Positions 24,166 through 32,166 of a stretch of DNA of 64,000 nt are shown here, in pieces. Source of the DNA: Cecembia calidifontis (lineage in GTDB: Bacteria > Bacteroidota > Bacteroidia > Cytophagales > Cyclobacteriaceae). Position 1 is the stretch's first letter; each line of letters begins with the position of its first letter. The stretch covers positions 1,364,001 through 1,428,000 of the forward strand of contig NZ_SGXG01000001.1 of assembly GCF_004216715.1 (NCBI RefSeq). The letters are read 5' to 3'. The position numbers were made by a program, and so were the translations under genes. The notes below the pieces were generated by a model that did no database searches, was not told the origin of the DNA, and saw only the letters and a program-made list of their open reading frames with translations.

Positions 24166-25225
24166 TGGTATTGAAGAATATAGGGTTTGAAAGAAACCCA
24201 GGGTCAGTCAAGGTTTTTAGAAATGCTATGATTTTCTCTTTTTCGTCTGAAGTGAGAGCAATCACCGGCTTCCCATCAGCAAATACTTTCGGATCGATGG
24301 TAACTTGTTCGGTAACTCCATCTGTATAGTGATCCAAAACCTGTCTCAAGGTTTCAAATCGAGCATTGTGCATATATGGGCTAGTCACTTCAATGTTTCT
24401 AAGCGAAGGAACTTTGAACTTGCCCCGATCTTGAATACGCTCAGTTACGATCTCTCTTCCAAAATCTGTGATGGTACGCTGAGCGCCATTGTTTCGATAA
24501 TTTAAATCTGTAAACAAAGGCTCTTGATGGCAGCTTTCACAATGTTGTCTGAAAAGCTTTAGCCCATCAAGCTCTAAGGATGTGAGTGCTTTAGAATCGC
24601 CTTTGATATAGCGGTCGTACTTAGAATCAGCAGACACCATCATCAACATAAACTGACTCAAAGCATGCAGTACAAATGGTCCTGTAACTTCATCCACATC
24701 AAATGCCTCCTTGAATAATCTTGGGTATTCGGGATGTCTTTGGATTCGAGCCACGACTTCAGGAAACTCAATATCCATTTCTACCTCATTCTCAAATGCG
24801 AGAATGGGGGTAAAATCAAGATGAGTCACTCCTCCATCCCAAAAAAACTCCTTATGAAAAGCTAGGTTGAATAAAGGAGGAGCATTGCGCTTTCCTTCTC
24901 TTCCATCAACTCCTATACTCATAGGATGCAGCCAAGTGTCTGCAAATGCGTGGCTCTGTAAATGACAAGAAGAACAGGATACCGATCCATCACGCGAAAG
25001 CGTAGGGTCATTGAACAATCTTCTCCCTAGTTTGAAGCCTTTTTCATGTACTTGATTATTTCTAAAGGTATATGTGGGTTCAGGAAAATGACTTGGTTTT
25101 TCAAACTGATACCTATCCAAAACAGGAGCCTCTGGTGCCTGAGAGCAAGCAATTATCAACAAAATGAAGAAAAGGGAGGTAGACCATAAGATCCAACCTC
25201 CTTTTTTATCCTTAACTTCTATCAT
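24158..25225 (-). CDS. Diheme cytochrome c peroxidase, MbnH/MauG-like
   Basis: The protein has 355 residues from the ATG at 25223-25225 (MIEVKDKKGG), directly after the mbnP-like stop; the longer frame upstream runs through that gene and is not used. Hydrophobic leader with lipobox at about Cys27 (LLIIAC). Two c-heme sites: CSSCH (84-88) and CESCH (229-233). A tyrosine or methionine ligand was not assigned. In Methylosinus trichosporium the homologue MbnH oxidises a Trp of MbnP to kynurenine, making a copper site. Acts in the periplasm; a simple H2O2 peroxidase role is the alternative. Confidence 0.82.
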   Translation of the reverse strand: MIEVKDKKGGWILWSTSLFFILLIIACSQAPEAPVLDRYQFEKPSHFPEPTYTFRNNQVHEKGFKLGRRLFNDPTLSRDGSVSCSSCHLQSHAFADTWLHPMSIGVDGREGKRNAPPLFNLAFHKEFFWDGGVTHLDFTPILAFENEVEMDIEFPEVVARIQRHPEYPRLFKEAFDVDEVTGPFVLHALSQFMLMMVSADSKYDRYIKGDSKALTSLELDGLKLFRQHCESCHQEPLFTDLNYRNNGAQRTITDFGREIVTERIQDRGKFKVPSLRNIEVTSPYMHNARFETLRQVLDHYTDGVTEQVTIDPKVFADGKPVIALTSDEKEKIIAFLKTLTDPGFLSNPIFFNTND

Positions 25226-25226
25226 T

Positions 25227-26069
25227 TCATTGATGCGTATGGTCCACAACAAAAGCATCTGAAAGACGCTGAACAAAAGGACGCCCTTCGGATGGTGTGT
25301 GAATGTTGTTGTCAATTGCAAAATCAGCTTGACCTATCACTTGCAATAAGTCCATATGAATGTGAGGTGAAGGGCGCATGGCCTTATTGACACGAACCGT
25401 AGCATCAAAAGGCAGACTGATTGTTACATTGTTGTCAAAGAAACGCTGGGGTGTTCCATCAGTTGGAGAAATATTTTTCCAACCTCCTAGATGTAGGCGA
25501 ATTCTATTGCGAAGATCTCCCTGAACTCTTTCAGAAGCTGGGGAATGACCTTCAAACATATAGTGGATAAAACCTGAATTCCAATTCCAAAACCATCCAC
25601 CGGCCGCTCGGTCAAGTATACCTGCAACAGCTCCCTCGACTATACCATCTTCTTTTACACCAAGATTGAAGGATATTTTATTGTATTGACCCGCCGGGAT
25701 ATCTTTCAAGTGAATTTCAAAAGTACTAGGGTCTGACTGATCAACCCGGTAGTAACCTTTGATTTCAGCAGCTGATGCCAACATAGGGTCAACAAAGACC
25801 TCACCATTTGGACCTTCCAATTTAATATGGCTGATGTAATAGCCAAACCTTGTGATATTGAATTCCTGACCATTTGGAAGCATGTATCTGTAATTGGTGC
25901 TACCGGGAGGATCAAGAACCAATGGGCGGTTGCCGACATAATTATCAAATTTCACAATCATTTCGCCTGTTTCATTGAGATCAGGATTTTCTGATTCCTG
26001 ACAAGACCATAACGAAACTGACAGAAGAAGAGCACTTATGATATATTGTAATGATTTAAACTTTTTCAT
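25227..26069 (-). CDS. MbnP-family copper-binding lipoprotein candidate
   Basis: The protein has 280 residues from MKKFKSLQYI; lipobox at Cys23 (SLWSC). The MbnP core is recognisable: FNITRFGYYISHIKLEGPNG, later GGWFWNWNSGFIHYMFEGHS, a Trp-rich segment typical of the family, and HIHMDLLQVIG near the C-terminus with His residues suited to copper. The gene is first in a tight unit with the diheme peroxidase (stop and next start 1 base apart). Trp-to-kynurenine conversion is known in the Methylosinus protein; here it is inferred. Confidence 0.78.
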   Translation of the reverse strand: MKKFKSLQYIISALLLSVSLWSCQESENPDLNETGEMIVKFDNYVGNRPLVLDPPGSTNYRYMLPNGQEFNITRFGYYISHIKLEGPNGEVFVDPMLASAAEIKGYYRVDQSDPSTFEIHLKDIPAGQYNKISFNLGVKEDGIVEGAVAGILDRAAGGWFWNWNSGFIHYMFEGHSPASERVQGDLRNRIRLHLGGWKNISPTDGTPQRFFDNNVTISLPFDATVRVNKAMRPSPHIHMDLLQVIGQADFAIDNNIHTPSEGRPFVQRLSDAFVVDHTHQ

Positions 26070-26191
26070 TTTTGGCAATTGTTTTTTGTAAGGCATCTAA
26101 TTAGTGCCTCTTTAATTATAGAAAATAAACTGAAGACAAGACCAGTTGAAGTCTTGATGCAATAAGGCTAATAAAAACTAGCCTCGGTACA

Positions 26192-26569
26192 TTAAAAATC
26201 GTTTTCCGGTGGCCTTTCTAAAGTACTAATTTCGGCAATATATGGTTTAACAATATGCCAATTCAACTCGGAAACTAGTGGCTGGACGATGAGTGCCACA
26301 ATCTCTGTAATGGTTTCTGGAAATATAAACAAATTAAAATCTGCTCTAAAACTCATCCAGTCACTATCCGATTCTTGCGATGCTTGATCCAATTGTTTGT
26401 TAAGATAACAAGTTCCTTGGCACTCAGACATGGGTAGGTCTTTGTTTTCACAGAACATTTCCACAATAAAGGATCTGTTCAGCTGAAAATTGACACAAAT
26501 AACCGAATAGACCATACTGTTAAGTATGACCATCCAGGCCATGCAAAGAATGAAAAGGGTACGCACCAT
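26192..26569 (-). CDS. Small membrane protein with FCxNK...CxGxCYL motif, paralogue B
   Basis: The protein has 125 residues. N-terminal hydrophobic segment (MVRTLFILCMAWMVILNSMVYSV), then a conserved block FCENKDLPMSECQGTCYLNK, followed by a low-similarity tail ending RPPENDF. Three Cys in FCx(n)CxGxC spacing suggest metal binding or a disulphide on the outer face. It shares the block with the next gene. It lies 122 bases upstream of the MbnP gene on the same strand. Family name not known to me; role in copper handling is inferred from context. Confidence 0.6.
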   Translation of the reverse strand: MVRTLFILCMAWMVILNSMVYSVICVNFQLNRSFIVEMFCENKDLPMSECQGTCYLNKQLDQASQESDSDWMSFRADFNLFIFPETITEIVALIVQPLVSELNWHIVKPYIAEISTLERPPENDF

Positions 26570-26766
26570 GGAGATGTCCCGATTACTTTTATCAGTTGTT
26601 GATTACGCTAATTTTTGAAGAAATTTAGCCTTAGAACTAATGGTGGAAAGGTTTCGAAATAAAGTCTGTTTTACGCGGTCAGCAATGAATGAATCATTCA
26701 TACCATTAAATTGGCATATTCTAAAGAACCACCTGCCGATGGGCAAGGCGTAATACAGCCTTAAGA

Positions 26767-27141
26767 TTAGATACGGGGAGGTGTTACAATATCACCTGAA
26801 AAAATACTTGGAGTCAGCTCTAAATAAAGCTGAGAATAACTAGCTTCAATATTGATAGGATCAAATTCCAAAAGCAACATTTGCTCAGCAACTACAAACT
26901 GTCCAAAATCCATTGCAAAGGAATGTTGGCTATTTTGGTCCTGCTTTTCTTTTTCGGCTTTCAATTGCTGGGCTAAGTAGCATTTCCCATCACATTTGAG
27001 TTCCGGCTGCGATTTGTTGACACAGAAATTTTCGATGATAGCTGCTTTATTCAATACATAGGAGCCCTGAATGACGGAATATACCATCGCGTTCAGTACC
27101 AACAAGGCTGCCATAAATATGTACATCAAGCTCTTTAACAT
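26767..27141 (-). CDS. Small membrane protein with FCxNK...CxGxCYL motif, paralogue A
   Basis: The protein has 124 residues with the same layout as the gene at 26192: hydrophobic MLKSLMYIFMAALLVLNAMVYSV, then FCVNKSQPELKCDGKCYLAQ and a tail ending TPPRI. Shared features are LNxMVYSVI, LN(R/K), the IxExFC block and a proline-containing end. The two genes are tandem paralogues separated by about 200 bases, the first two of the minus-strand MbnP/MbnH group. Function unknown. Confidence 0.6.
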   Translation of the reverse strand: MLKSLMYIFMAALLVLNAMVYSVIQGSYVLNKAAIIENFCVNKSQPELKCDGKCYLAQQLKAEKEKQDQNSQHSFAMDFGQFVVAEQMLLLEFDPINIEASYSQLYLELTPSIFSGDIVTPPRI

Positions 27142-27639
27142 CGGTTCAAAGGTACTAAAAAAAGATTAAAATTAGTTAACAGGTTCGAGGAATTTAAAAG
27201 ACTTTTCTCTTACACAATTACACTCACTTAAATTTTCCCGAATGAATTTCAACAATTCAAGGAATGGATAGCTACTTTCTAGGGCTAATTGCTCTTTCGG
27301 ATCCGTTTATAAGTTTCCAATATTGCTCCCGCTTTTCTTTTCAGTTCCAAGTCGGTTGTTGAAGGTTGTTCATCTTCAGGCAGCGCATTGACAAATCTGC
27401 AGATTCTTAGTTGTGGTATCAGTTTGAAATTGAAATTGTTCGGCAGTACTGATTGCTTTGAGTCTGGACAAAACTATGTGCAGACCTCTTTTCCCAAAGT
27501 TCCCTTAGAAAGTGAATCTGCTAAATGGAGAACCTCCTTACCTATCTGGGCAAATAAATAAGTCTCCAACAAACATATGTCCAAAACTAAGTACTAATAC
27601 TTAACTATATTTGGAATTGAGCACATCAAAAAGTACTTC
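27142..27639. other. Gap with a possible decayed gene end
   Basis: About 500 bases without an intact gene. On the minus strand 27285-27473 is an open, protein-like frame without a start codon: after a TAG it reads FCPDSKQSVLPNNFNFKLIP ... ALPEDEQPSTTDLELKRKAG ... YKRIRKSN and stops. It looks like the C-terminal ~60 residues of a lost gene; no family recognised. The remainder shows nothing. Confidence 0.35.
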
Positions 27640-28836
27640 TTAAATCGGCCAATTATCCGTAAACTTTTTACCTTTCAGATACTCTGCCAGTTCTAAATTG
27701 TTGAGCAAACATCCTTCTAGTTCCTTGATAATCTGTTCCTGATCCAAGTCCTGTCCGATCAAGACAAGCTCGTTCATTCGATCTCCGAAGATCTTATCCC
27801 ATTTAGATTCAATGTACTCCTGATTTTCAATATATGAGGCATAATACATACGCTCTTTAAAAGGCATACTGGCCCACCAAACACCCACAGGCTCTGCTTT
27901 CAAGGAACCTCCTGCTTGGGACCAGGAAAGTGCCTGATCTTTTCTGGAAGCAATGTAGAAAAGTCCCTTACTTCTGATGACTCCAGCAGGCCAGTTTTCT
28001 GAGATGTACTTCCAAAATCGCTGGGGATGAAAGGGTTTTTTATTCCTGAAAACAAAGGAAGAAATTCCATACTCCTCCGTTTCTGGCGTATGATGGTCTT
28101 TTTGGAGTTCTTCTTGCCAACCCGCAGAATTGGAAGCCTCCTCAAAATCAAAATAACCGGTATTGAGAATTTCTTTAGGATCTACTTTACTATTGGAAGT
28201 GCTGATGATTTTTGCACCTGGATTTAACTTGTGAATGATCGCAGCCAATTCCTCCACGGTTTCTTTAGAAACCAAATCTGCTTTGTTGATAATGATCACA
28301 TTGGCAAACTCAATCTGATCTGTCAATAGATTTACGATGGATCGCTGATCTTCTGGATCATCGTTGAGCATTTTGGAGTACACGGTATCAGCCGATCCAA
28401 AATCTTTGTAAAAATTAAAGGCATCTACCACGGTCACTAAAGTGTCCAAACGGCTGAATTTAGAGAGGTCAATCCCCTTTTCTTCATCTACGAAACTAAA
28501 GGTCTGAGCTACAGGCAAAGGTTCTGATATACCCGTACTTTCTATCAACAAGTAATCAAAGCGATTTTCCTTGGCCAAACGCTCTACTTCCAGCATCAAA
28601 TCTTCGCGGAGCGTACAGCAAATGCAACCATTGCTCATTTCCACCAACTTTTCCTCCGTTCTGGAAAGGGTATTTTCACTTCTCACCAATTGAGCATCCA
28701 CATTGACTTCACTCATATCATTGACAATCACGGCCACTTTGAGGCCCTCCTTGTTATGAAGAATATGATTTAGCAAGGTTGTTTTTCCGGCTCCCAAAAA
28801 GCCACTGAGTACAGTTACGGGTAATTTCTTTTCCAT
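27640..28836 (-). CDS. CobW/COG0523 GTPase, probable zinc chaperone (ZNG/YciC-like)
   Basis: The protein has 398 residues from ATG 28834-28836 (MEKKLPVTVL); the 22 residues upstream in frame lack family character. Walker A is GFLGAGKT (12-19), the metal motif GCICC places Cys71, Cys73 and Cys74, NKAD is the G4 motif, and the CobW C-terminal domain ends the protein. COG0523 proteins insert metals into client proteins using GTP; Zur-controlled members act in zinc starvation. A 19-bp palindrome at 28938-28956 lies about 100 bases upstream and matches the operator before the probable zinc receptor at 5.9 kb. Nitrile-hydratase or cobalamin roles are not supported by neighbours. Confidence 0.87.
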   Translation of the reverse strand: MEKKLPVTVLSGFLGAGKTTLLNHILHNKEGLKVAVIVNDMSEVNVDAQLVRSENTLSRTEEKLVEMSNGCICCTLREDLMLEVERLAKENRFDYLLIESTGISEPLPVAQTFSFVDEEKGIDLSKFSRLDTLVTVVDAFNFYKDFGSADTVYSKMLNDDPEDQRSIVNLLTDQIEFANVIIINKADLVSKETVEELAAIIHKLNPGAKIISTSNSKVDPKEILNTGYFDFEEASNSAGWQEELQKDHHTPETEEYGISSFVFRNKKPFHPQRFWKYISENWPAGVIRSKGLFYIASRKDQALSWSQAGGSLKAEPVGVWWASMPFKERMYYASYIENQEYIESKWDKIFGDRMNELVLIGQDLDQEQIIKELEGCLLNNLELAEYLKGKKFTDNWPI

Positions 28837-28937
28837 GATTTGATTGGTGAGAAAAGTGGAATTTCGATTGGTTAATAAAACTGCTAGTGGAAGACTCGTC
28901 AATTAAATTAGTTTAATCCTGATCAAAACCCACATTA

Positions 28938-28956
28938 TTTGCAACTTTATTGCAAA
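28938..28956. promoter_or_regulatory. Probable metalloregulator operator (Zur-like palindrome)
   Basis: Perfect 7-bp inverted repeat TTTGCAA-CTTTA-TTGCAAA, 102 bases upstream of the CobW start. The core TGCAA-N5-TTGCA equals that at 5860-5874. It lies between divergent genes but is about 250 bases from arsR, so the GTPase is the likely target. Confidence 0.6.
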
Positions 28957-29137
28957 TATGAAAAGAAATCAGGTAATAAAAAAATGATTCAATGGGTTTG
29001 GTTTCTACGATTTAAATATCGTAATATTGCGATGTATTAATGATTGAAATATGCTTATACCGAAATACAATTCAACTAAAATATAAATATGCTAGAAACA
29101 GATATTATGATATTTAGATACTGGGATATTGTTGGTT

Positions 29138-29192
29138 GTCTTGCCTCTTGCCTCTAAAATCTAATCTCTAGATTCTCGCTTCTAATCTCTAA
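29138..29192. repeat. Degenerate short-unit repeats before arsR
   Basis: Pyrimidine-rich run made of variants of TCTTGCCTCTTGCC and CTAATCTCTA, ending about 10 bases before the arsR ATG. Similar material occurs at 29534-29570, 29665-29700 and 30276-30376. The rest of 28957-29202 is AT-rich with no gene. Confidence 0.6.
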
Positions 29193-29202
29193 CCGTCTCC
29201 AC

Positions 29203-29532
29203 ATGGGTGTCACCAAAACAGATCTCTTCACCGACCGTCAAAACGAACTAGCGAAAATTGCCAAAGTCTTTGCCCACCCTGCGCGCATAGCTATTCTTGA
29301 ATATTTGATTCAGGCCAATTCCTGTATCAATGGAGATTTGGTACAGGAACTCGGACTGGCTCAAGCCACCATTTCCCAACACCTCCGTGAACTCAAGGAA
29401 ATCGGACTAATCAAAGGAAGCATAGAAGGGGTTTCTGTCAATTATTGCATTGATGCGGTGCGATGGGCTGAAGTGCAGAATTTATTTCAAGACTTATTCA
29501 GTGGCTTTCCGAAGATATCGGGATGTTGTTAG
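29203..29532 (+). CDS. arsR: ArsR-family arsenic-responsive repressor
   Basis: The protein has 109 residues, a winged helix-turn-helix of ArsR/SmtB type. FAHPARIAILEYL (23-35) is the conserved helix, and LGLAQATISQHLRELKEIGL (about 50-69) the recognition helix. Candidate arsenite ligands are Cys41 and the terminal Cys108-Cys109 (SGCC end). First gene of the plus-strand ars operon; without metalloid it should repress it. The start is supported by a lack of earlier Met and the repeat region just before. Confidence 0.88.
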   Translation: MGVTKTDLFTDRQNELAKIAKVFAHPARIAILEYLIQANSCINGDLVQELGLAQATISQHLRELKEIGLIKGSIEGVSVNYCIDAVRWAEVQNLFQDLFSGFPKISGCC

Positions 29533-29533
29533 T

Positions 29534-29700
29534 TAGAGACTCAAGATGCAAGACACAAGATTCAAGATTTATTTACTTGATATTTTGATGTTTTGGTCTT
29601 TAAAATTGAAACAGAAGACCTCACCGAATCTCAGCCATTCATGGCCTTGATCAAAGAATAACAGAGTCTAGCATCTCATATCTAGCGTCTAAAATCTAAA
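29534..29700. repeat. Degenerate short-unit repeats between arsR and DUF6428 gene
   Basis: Two blocks: 29534-29570 (purine-rich, variants of CAAGAnnCAAGA) and 29665-29700 (variants of TCTAGCATCT / TCTAGCGTCT). The first resembles the complement of the TCTTG units at 29138 and 30344. No coding frame. Confidence 0.5.
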
Positions 29701-29733
29701 AAAACAGCGCCTTTGCGCCTTAGCGAGAAACAA

Positions 29734-30276
29734 ATGAAAACAACCGAATTCATCAAAAACCTTCAAGAAAACCCTGAAAAGGCACTTTTCTTCGAATACC
29801 AGTCCGGGCAATATGTCAGAACTGATTATCATATTACCGAAATCAAAAATGTGAACTTCGACACAGTAGATTGTGGTGGAATACGCAATCAGTGGTCAGA
29901 AGTGCATGTGCAATTGTGGGAAAATGAAGTCCCTGAGCCTGATCACACCGTGGATACCAGTAAGGCCTTGAAGATTTTTGAAGTGGTCAATCGTGTGAGG
30001 GAAACCTATCCGGATGCTGATATCAAATTTGAATATGGTAATTCTGTGTTTCCAACAGCTGTCCTTCCAGTTCATAACATCAAGGATACCGGTAATGCCC
30101 TGATCGTACAACTCACGCCAGATCAAACAACTTGCAAAGCCAAAGACAGGGCCACCACTCCCGAAGAAAAAGCCGCAGCCTGCTGCAGACCTGTTACCGA
30201 AAAACCAAAACTTAGAATTTCACTGGCTTCCCTCCAAACAGCGAATAGCTGTGAACCTGGATCGGGCTGCTGTTAA
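29734..30276 (+). CDS. DUF6428 protein of the arsenic operon
   Basis: The protein has 180 residues from ATG 29734 (MKTTEFIKNL); a longer frame begins 21 bases upstream in the spacer. The body (TDYHITEIKNVNFDTVDCGG, VHVQLWENEVPEPDHTVDTS) is that of DUF6428, often found in Bacteroidota ars clusters. The C-terminal tail is Cys-rich: CK..., AAACCRP and a terminal CEPGSGCC. The tail suggests trivalent arsenic binding. No enzymatic motif is recognised. It lies between arsR and the arsenate reductase gene. Confidence 0.75.
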   Translation: MKTTEFIKNLQENPEKALFFEYQSGQYVRTDYHITEIKNVNFDTVDCGGIRNQWSEVHVQLWENEVPEPDHTVDTSKALKIFEVVNRVRETYPDADIKFEYGNSVFPTAVLPVHNIKDTGNALIVQLTPDQTTCKAKDRATTPEEKAAACCRPVTEKPKLRISLASLQTANSCEPGSGCC

Positions 30277-30376
30277 GAGATGCGAGATACGATAAGCTAG
30301 AGATTAGACATACTCTTGCCTCTAGCGTCTCGTTTCTTGTGTCTTGCCTCTTGATTCTTGCCTCTTGATTCTTAAG
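30276..30376. repeat. Degenerate repeat block with tandem 14-mer
   Basis: Begins at the DUF6428 stop. Left part is purine-rich (GAGATGCGAGATACGA, GCTAGAGATTAGACA), right part pyrimidine-rich, including two perfect tandem copies of TTGCCTCTTGATTC (30344-30357, 30358-30371). The halves are partly complementary (CTAGAG/CTCTAG type) and may fold, but no clean terminator is formed. Confidence 0.7.
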
Positions 30377-30378
30377 AA

Positions 30379-30990
30379 ATGAACCTATACCCAACCCTCC
30401 AAACCTACATTGAGAAGGCTCAGGCCCTTCCCATTCCTCAAGAACGCAGAGAAGTTCTTCAGCACCTGATTGATTATGTCCAAAAAAAAGTCGATCAGGG
30501 TCAGGAAATCAACCTGAATTTTATCTGTACCCATAATTCCCGAAGAAGCCAGTTTTCGCAAATCTGGGGAAAAGTAGCTGCGGCCTTTTATGGCATAGCC
30601 ATCAACTCCTATTCTGGAGGAGTGGAAGTAACTGCCTTCAATGAACGAGCAGTGGCCTCTATCAAAAGATTTGGATTCAAGGTCAGCAAAGAAGGAAATG
30701 GAAATCCCAAATACTTTGTTTTCTTCTCAGATGATGAGGATCCTATTATTACTTTCAGCAAAGTCTATGACGATCCTGCCAATGCTCCGAAAGGGTTCGC
30801 AGCAGTAATGACCTGCTCCCATGCAGATGAAAACTGCCCTTTTATTCCCGGTGCGGAAGCCAGAATTCCTGTCCGGTATGAAGACCCCAAAGCATTTGAT
30901 GATACAGAAAAAGAGGTTGAGATGTATGATACCAGGTCCTTGCAGATTGCTTCGGAGATGTTGTATGTGTTTTCGAAAATTAAAAAATAG
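30379..30990 (+). CDS. Arsenate reductase, low-molecular-weight phosphatase type
   Basis: The protein has 203 residues. The P-loop CX5R is at Cys50-Arg56 (ICTHNSRRSQ), as in LMW tyrosine-phosphatase/ArsC enzymes that reduce arsenate to arsenite. It is longer than Bacillus ArsC (about 140) and has an N-terminal helical extension of ~45 residues, with a C-terminal part containing TCSHADENCPFIPGAEARIP, which supplies further cysteines. Located between DUF6428 and the ACR3 pump, which exports the product. Confidence 0.83.
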   Translation: MNLYPTLQTYIEKAQALPIPQERREVLQHLIDYVQKKVDQGQEINLNFICTHNSRRSQFSQIWGKVAAAFYGIAINSYSGGVEVTAFNERAVASIKRFGFKVSKEGNGNPKYFVFFSDDEDPIITFSKVYDDPANAPKGFAAVMTCSHADENCPFIPGAEARIPVRYEDPKAFDDTEKEVEMYDTRSLQIASEMLYVFSKIKK

Positions 30991-31007
30991 ATATTGGTAG
31001 ATATTGG
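30988..31007. repeat. Tandem 10-mer starting at the reductase stop codon
   Basis: Two perfect copies of TAGATATTGG (30988-30997 and 30998-31007), followed by looser variants of GATATTTATTGATATT. The first TAG is the stop codon of the reductase. Confidence 0.7.
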
Positions 31008-31135
31008 ATATTTATTGATATTGTTTCTGGACCAAACCAAATATCAATTAATATAGCAGAGCTGATATCGATAAGTATCAGTGATTGGATAAATAAAATG
31101 AAAGATAAAAACAGTTGCCAATAAAACTTAGAGCA

Positions 31136-32164
31136 ATGTCAGAAACCAAAAAAATAGCCTTCTTCGAAAAATACCTGACCTTATGGGTTGCCTTATGTAT
31201 TGGTGTTGGAATCCTAATCGGTCATTTGGCTGGGGATGATATTTCTGTTTTGTCTGATTTGGAAATTTACAATGTCAATTTGCCTATAGCTATATTGATC
31301 TGGTTGATGATTTACCCGATGATGCTGCAGATTGATTTTGGATCTGTCAAAAATGTAGGGAAGGCTCCCAAGGGGCTGATTTGGACCGTCATTATCAACT
31401 GGTTGATCAAACCATTTACCATGGCGTTTTTCGCTTGGGTATTTTTTGACCAACTTTATTCCGCTTATATTGAACCTGAACTTGCAGGGGAATATATAGC
31501 TGGCGCGATTCTTTTGGGGGTGGCACCTTGTACAGCGATGGTATTTGTATGGTCTTATCTAACCGATGGGGATCCCAACTATACTTTGGTGCAAGTATCG
31601 GTCAATGACCTGATTATCTTGGTGGCCTTTGTTCCTTTAGTGGGTTTTCTTTTGGGGATTACCAATATCACAGTTCCTTACGAAACTTTGGTAGCTTCAG
31701 TGATCATCTTTGTAGTGATTCCTTTGGTGGCAGGTGTACTTACCAATAAAAGCCTAATAGCCAAATACGGGGAAGAATGGTTCAAATCCAAATTCCTTCC
31801 CCAATTCAAGCCAGTGAGCATTATTGCTTTGTTGTTGACTTTGGTCTTATTGTTTGCTTTCCAGGGGCCTAATATCCTCAACAATCCACTGATTATCCTG
31901 CTGATAGCTATTCCCTTGATTATCCAGACCTATTTTATCTTCTTTTTGGCATGGTTCGGGGGAAAAAACCTGAAACTTAGGCATGCGGTATGCGCTCCTG
32001 CTTCCATGATAGGAGCCAGTAATTTCTTTGAATTGGCAGTGGCCGTAGCCATAGCCTTGTTTGGATTGGAAAGTCCTGCAGCTTTGGTGACCGTGGTAGG
32101 TGTTTTGGTGGAAGTTCCGGTAATGCTGAGTTTGGTAGCATTGGCCAATAAATGGAAGTATTAG
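31136..32164 (+). CDS. ACR3-family arsenite efflux permease
   Basis: The protein has 342 residues from ATG 31136 (MSETKKIAFF), with about ten transmembrane segments. The conserved Cys of the ACR3 family is seen in LGVAPCTAMVFVWSYLTDGD, and the later APASMIGASNFFELAVAVAI motif is typical. It exports arsenite using the proton gradient. Last gene of the ars operon; it converges with the M20 hydrolase gene, leaving 2 bases between stops. Confidence 0.93.
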   Translation: MSETKKIAFFEKYLTLWVALCIGVGILIGHLAGDDISVLSDLEIYNVNLPIAILIWLMIYPMMLQIDFGSVKNVGKAPKGLIWTVIINWLIKPFTMAFFAWVFFDQLYSAYIEPELAGEYIAGAILLGVAPCTAMVFVWSYLTDGDPNYTLVQVSVNDLIILVAFVPLVGFLLGITNITVPYETLVASVIIFVVIPLVAGVLTNKSLIAKYGEEWFKSKFLPQFKPVSIIALLLTLVLLFAFQGPNILNNPLIILLIAIPLIIQTYFIFFLAWFGGKNLKLRHAVCAPASMIGASNFFELAVAVAIALFGLESPAALVTVVGVLVEVPVMLSLVALANKWKY

Positions 32165-32166
32165 TT

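Noticed and set aside
30276..30376. CRISPR-like array in the ars operon repeats
   Set aside because: Units are degenerate, of differing lengths and without unique spacers of constant size; no cas genes.
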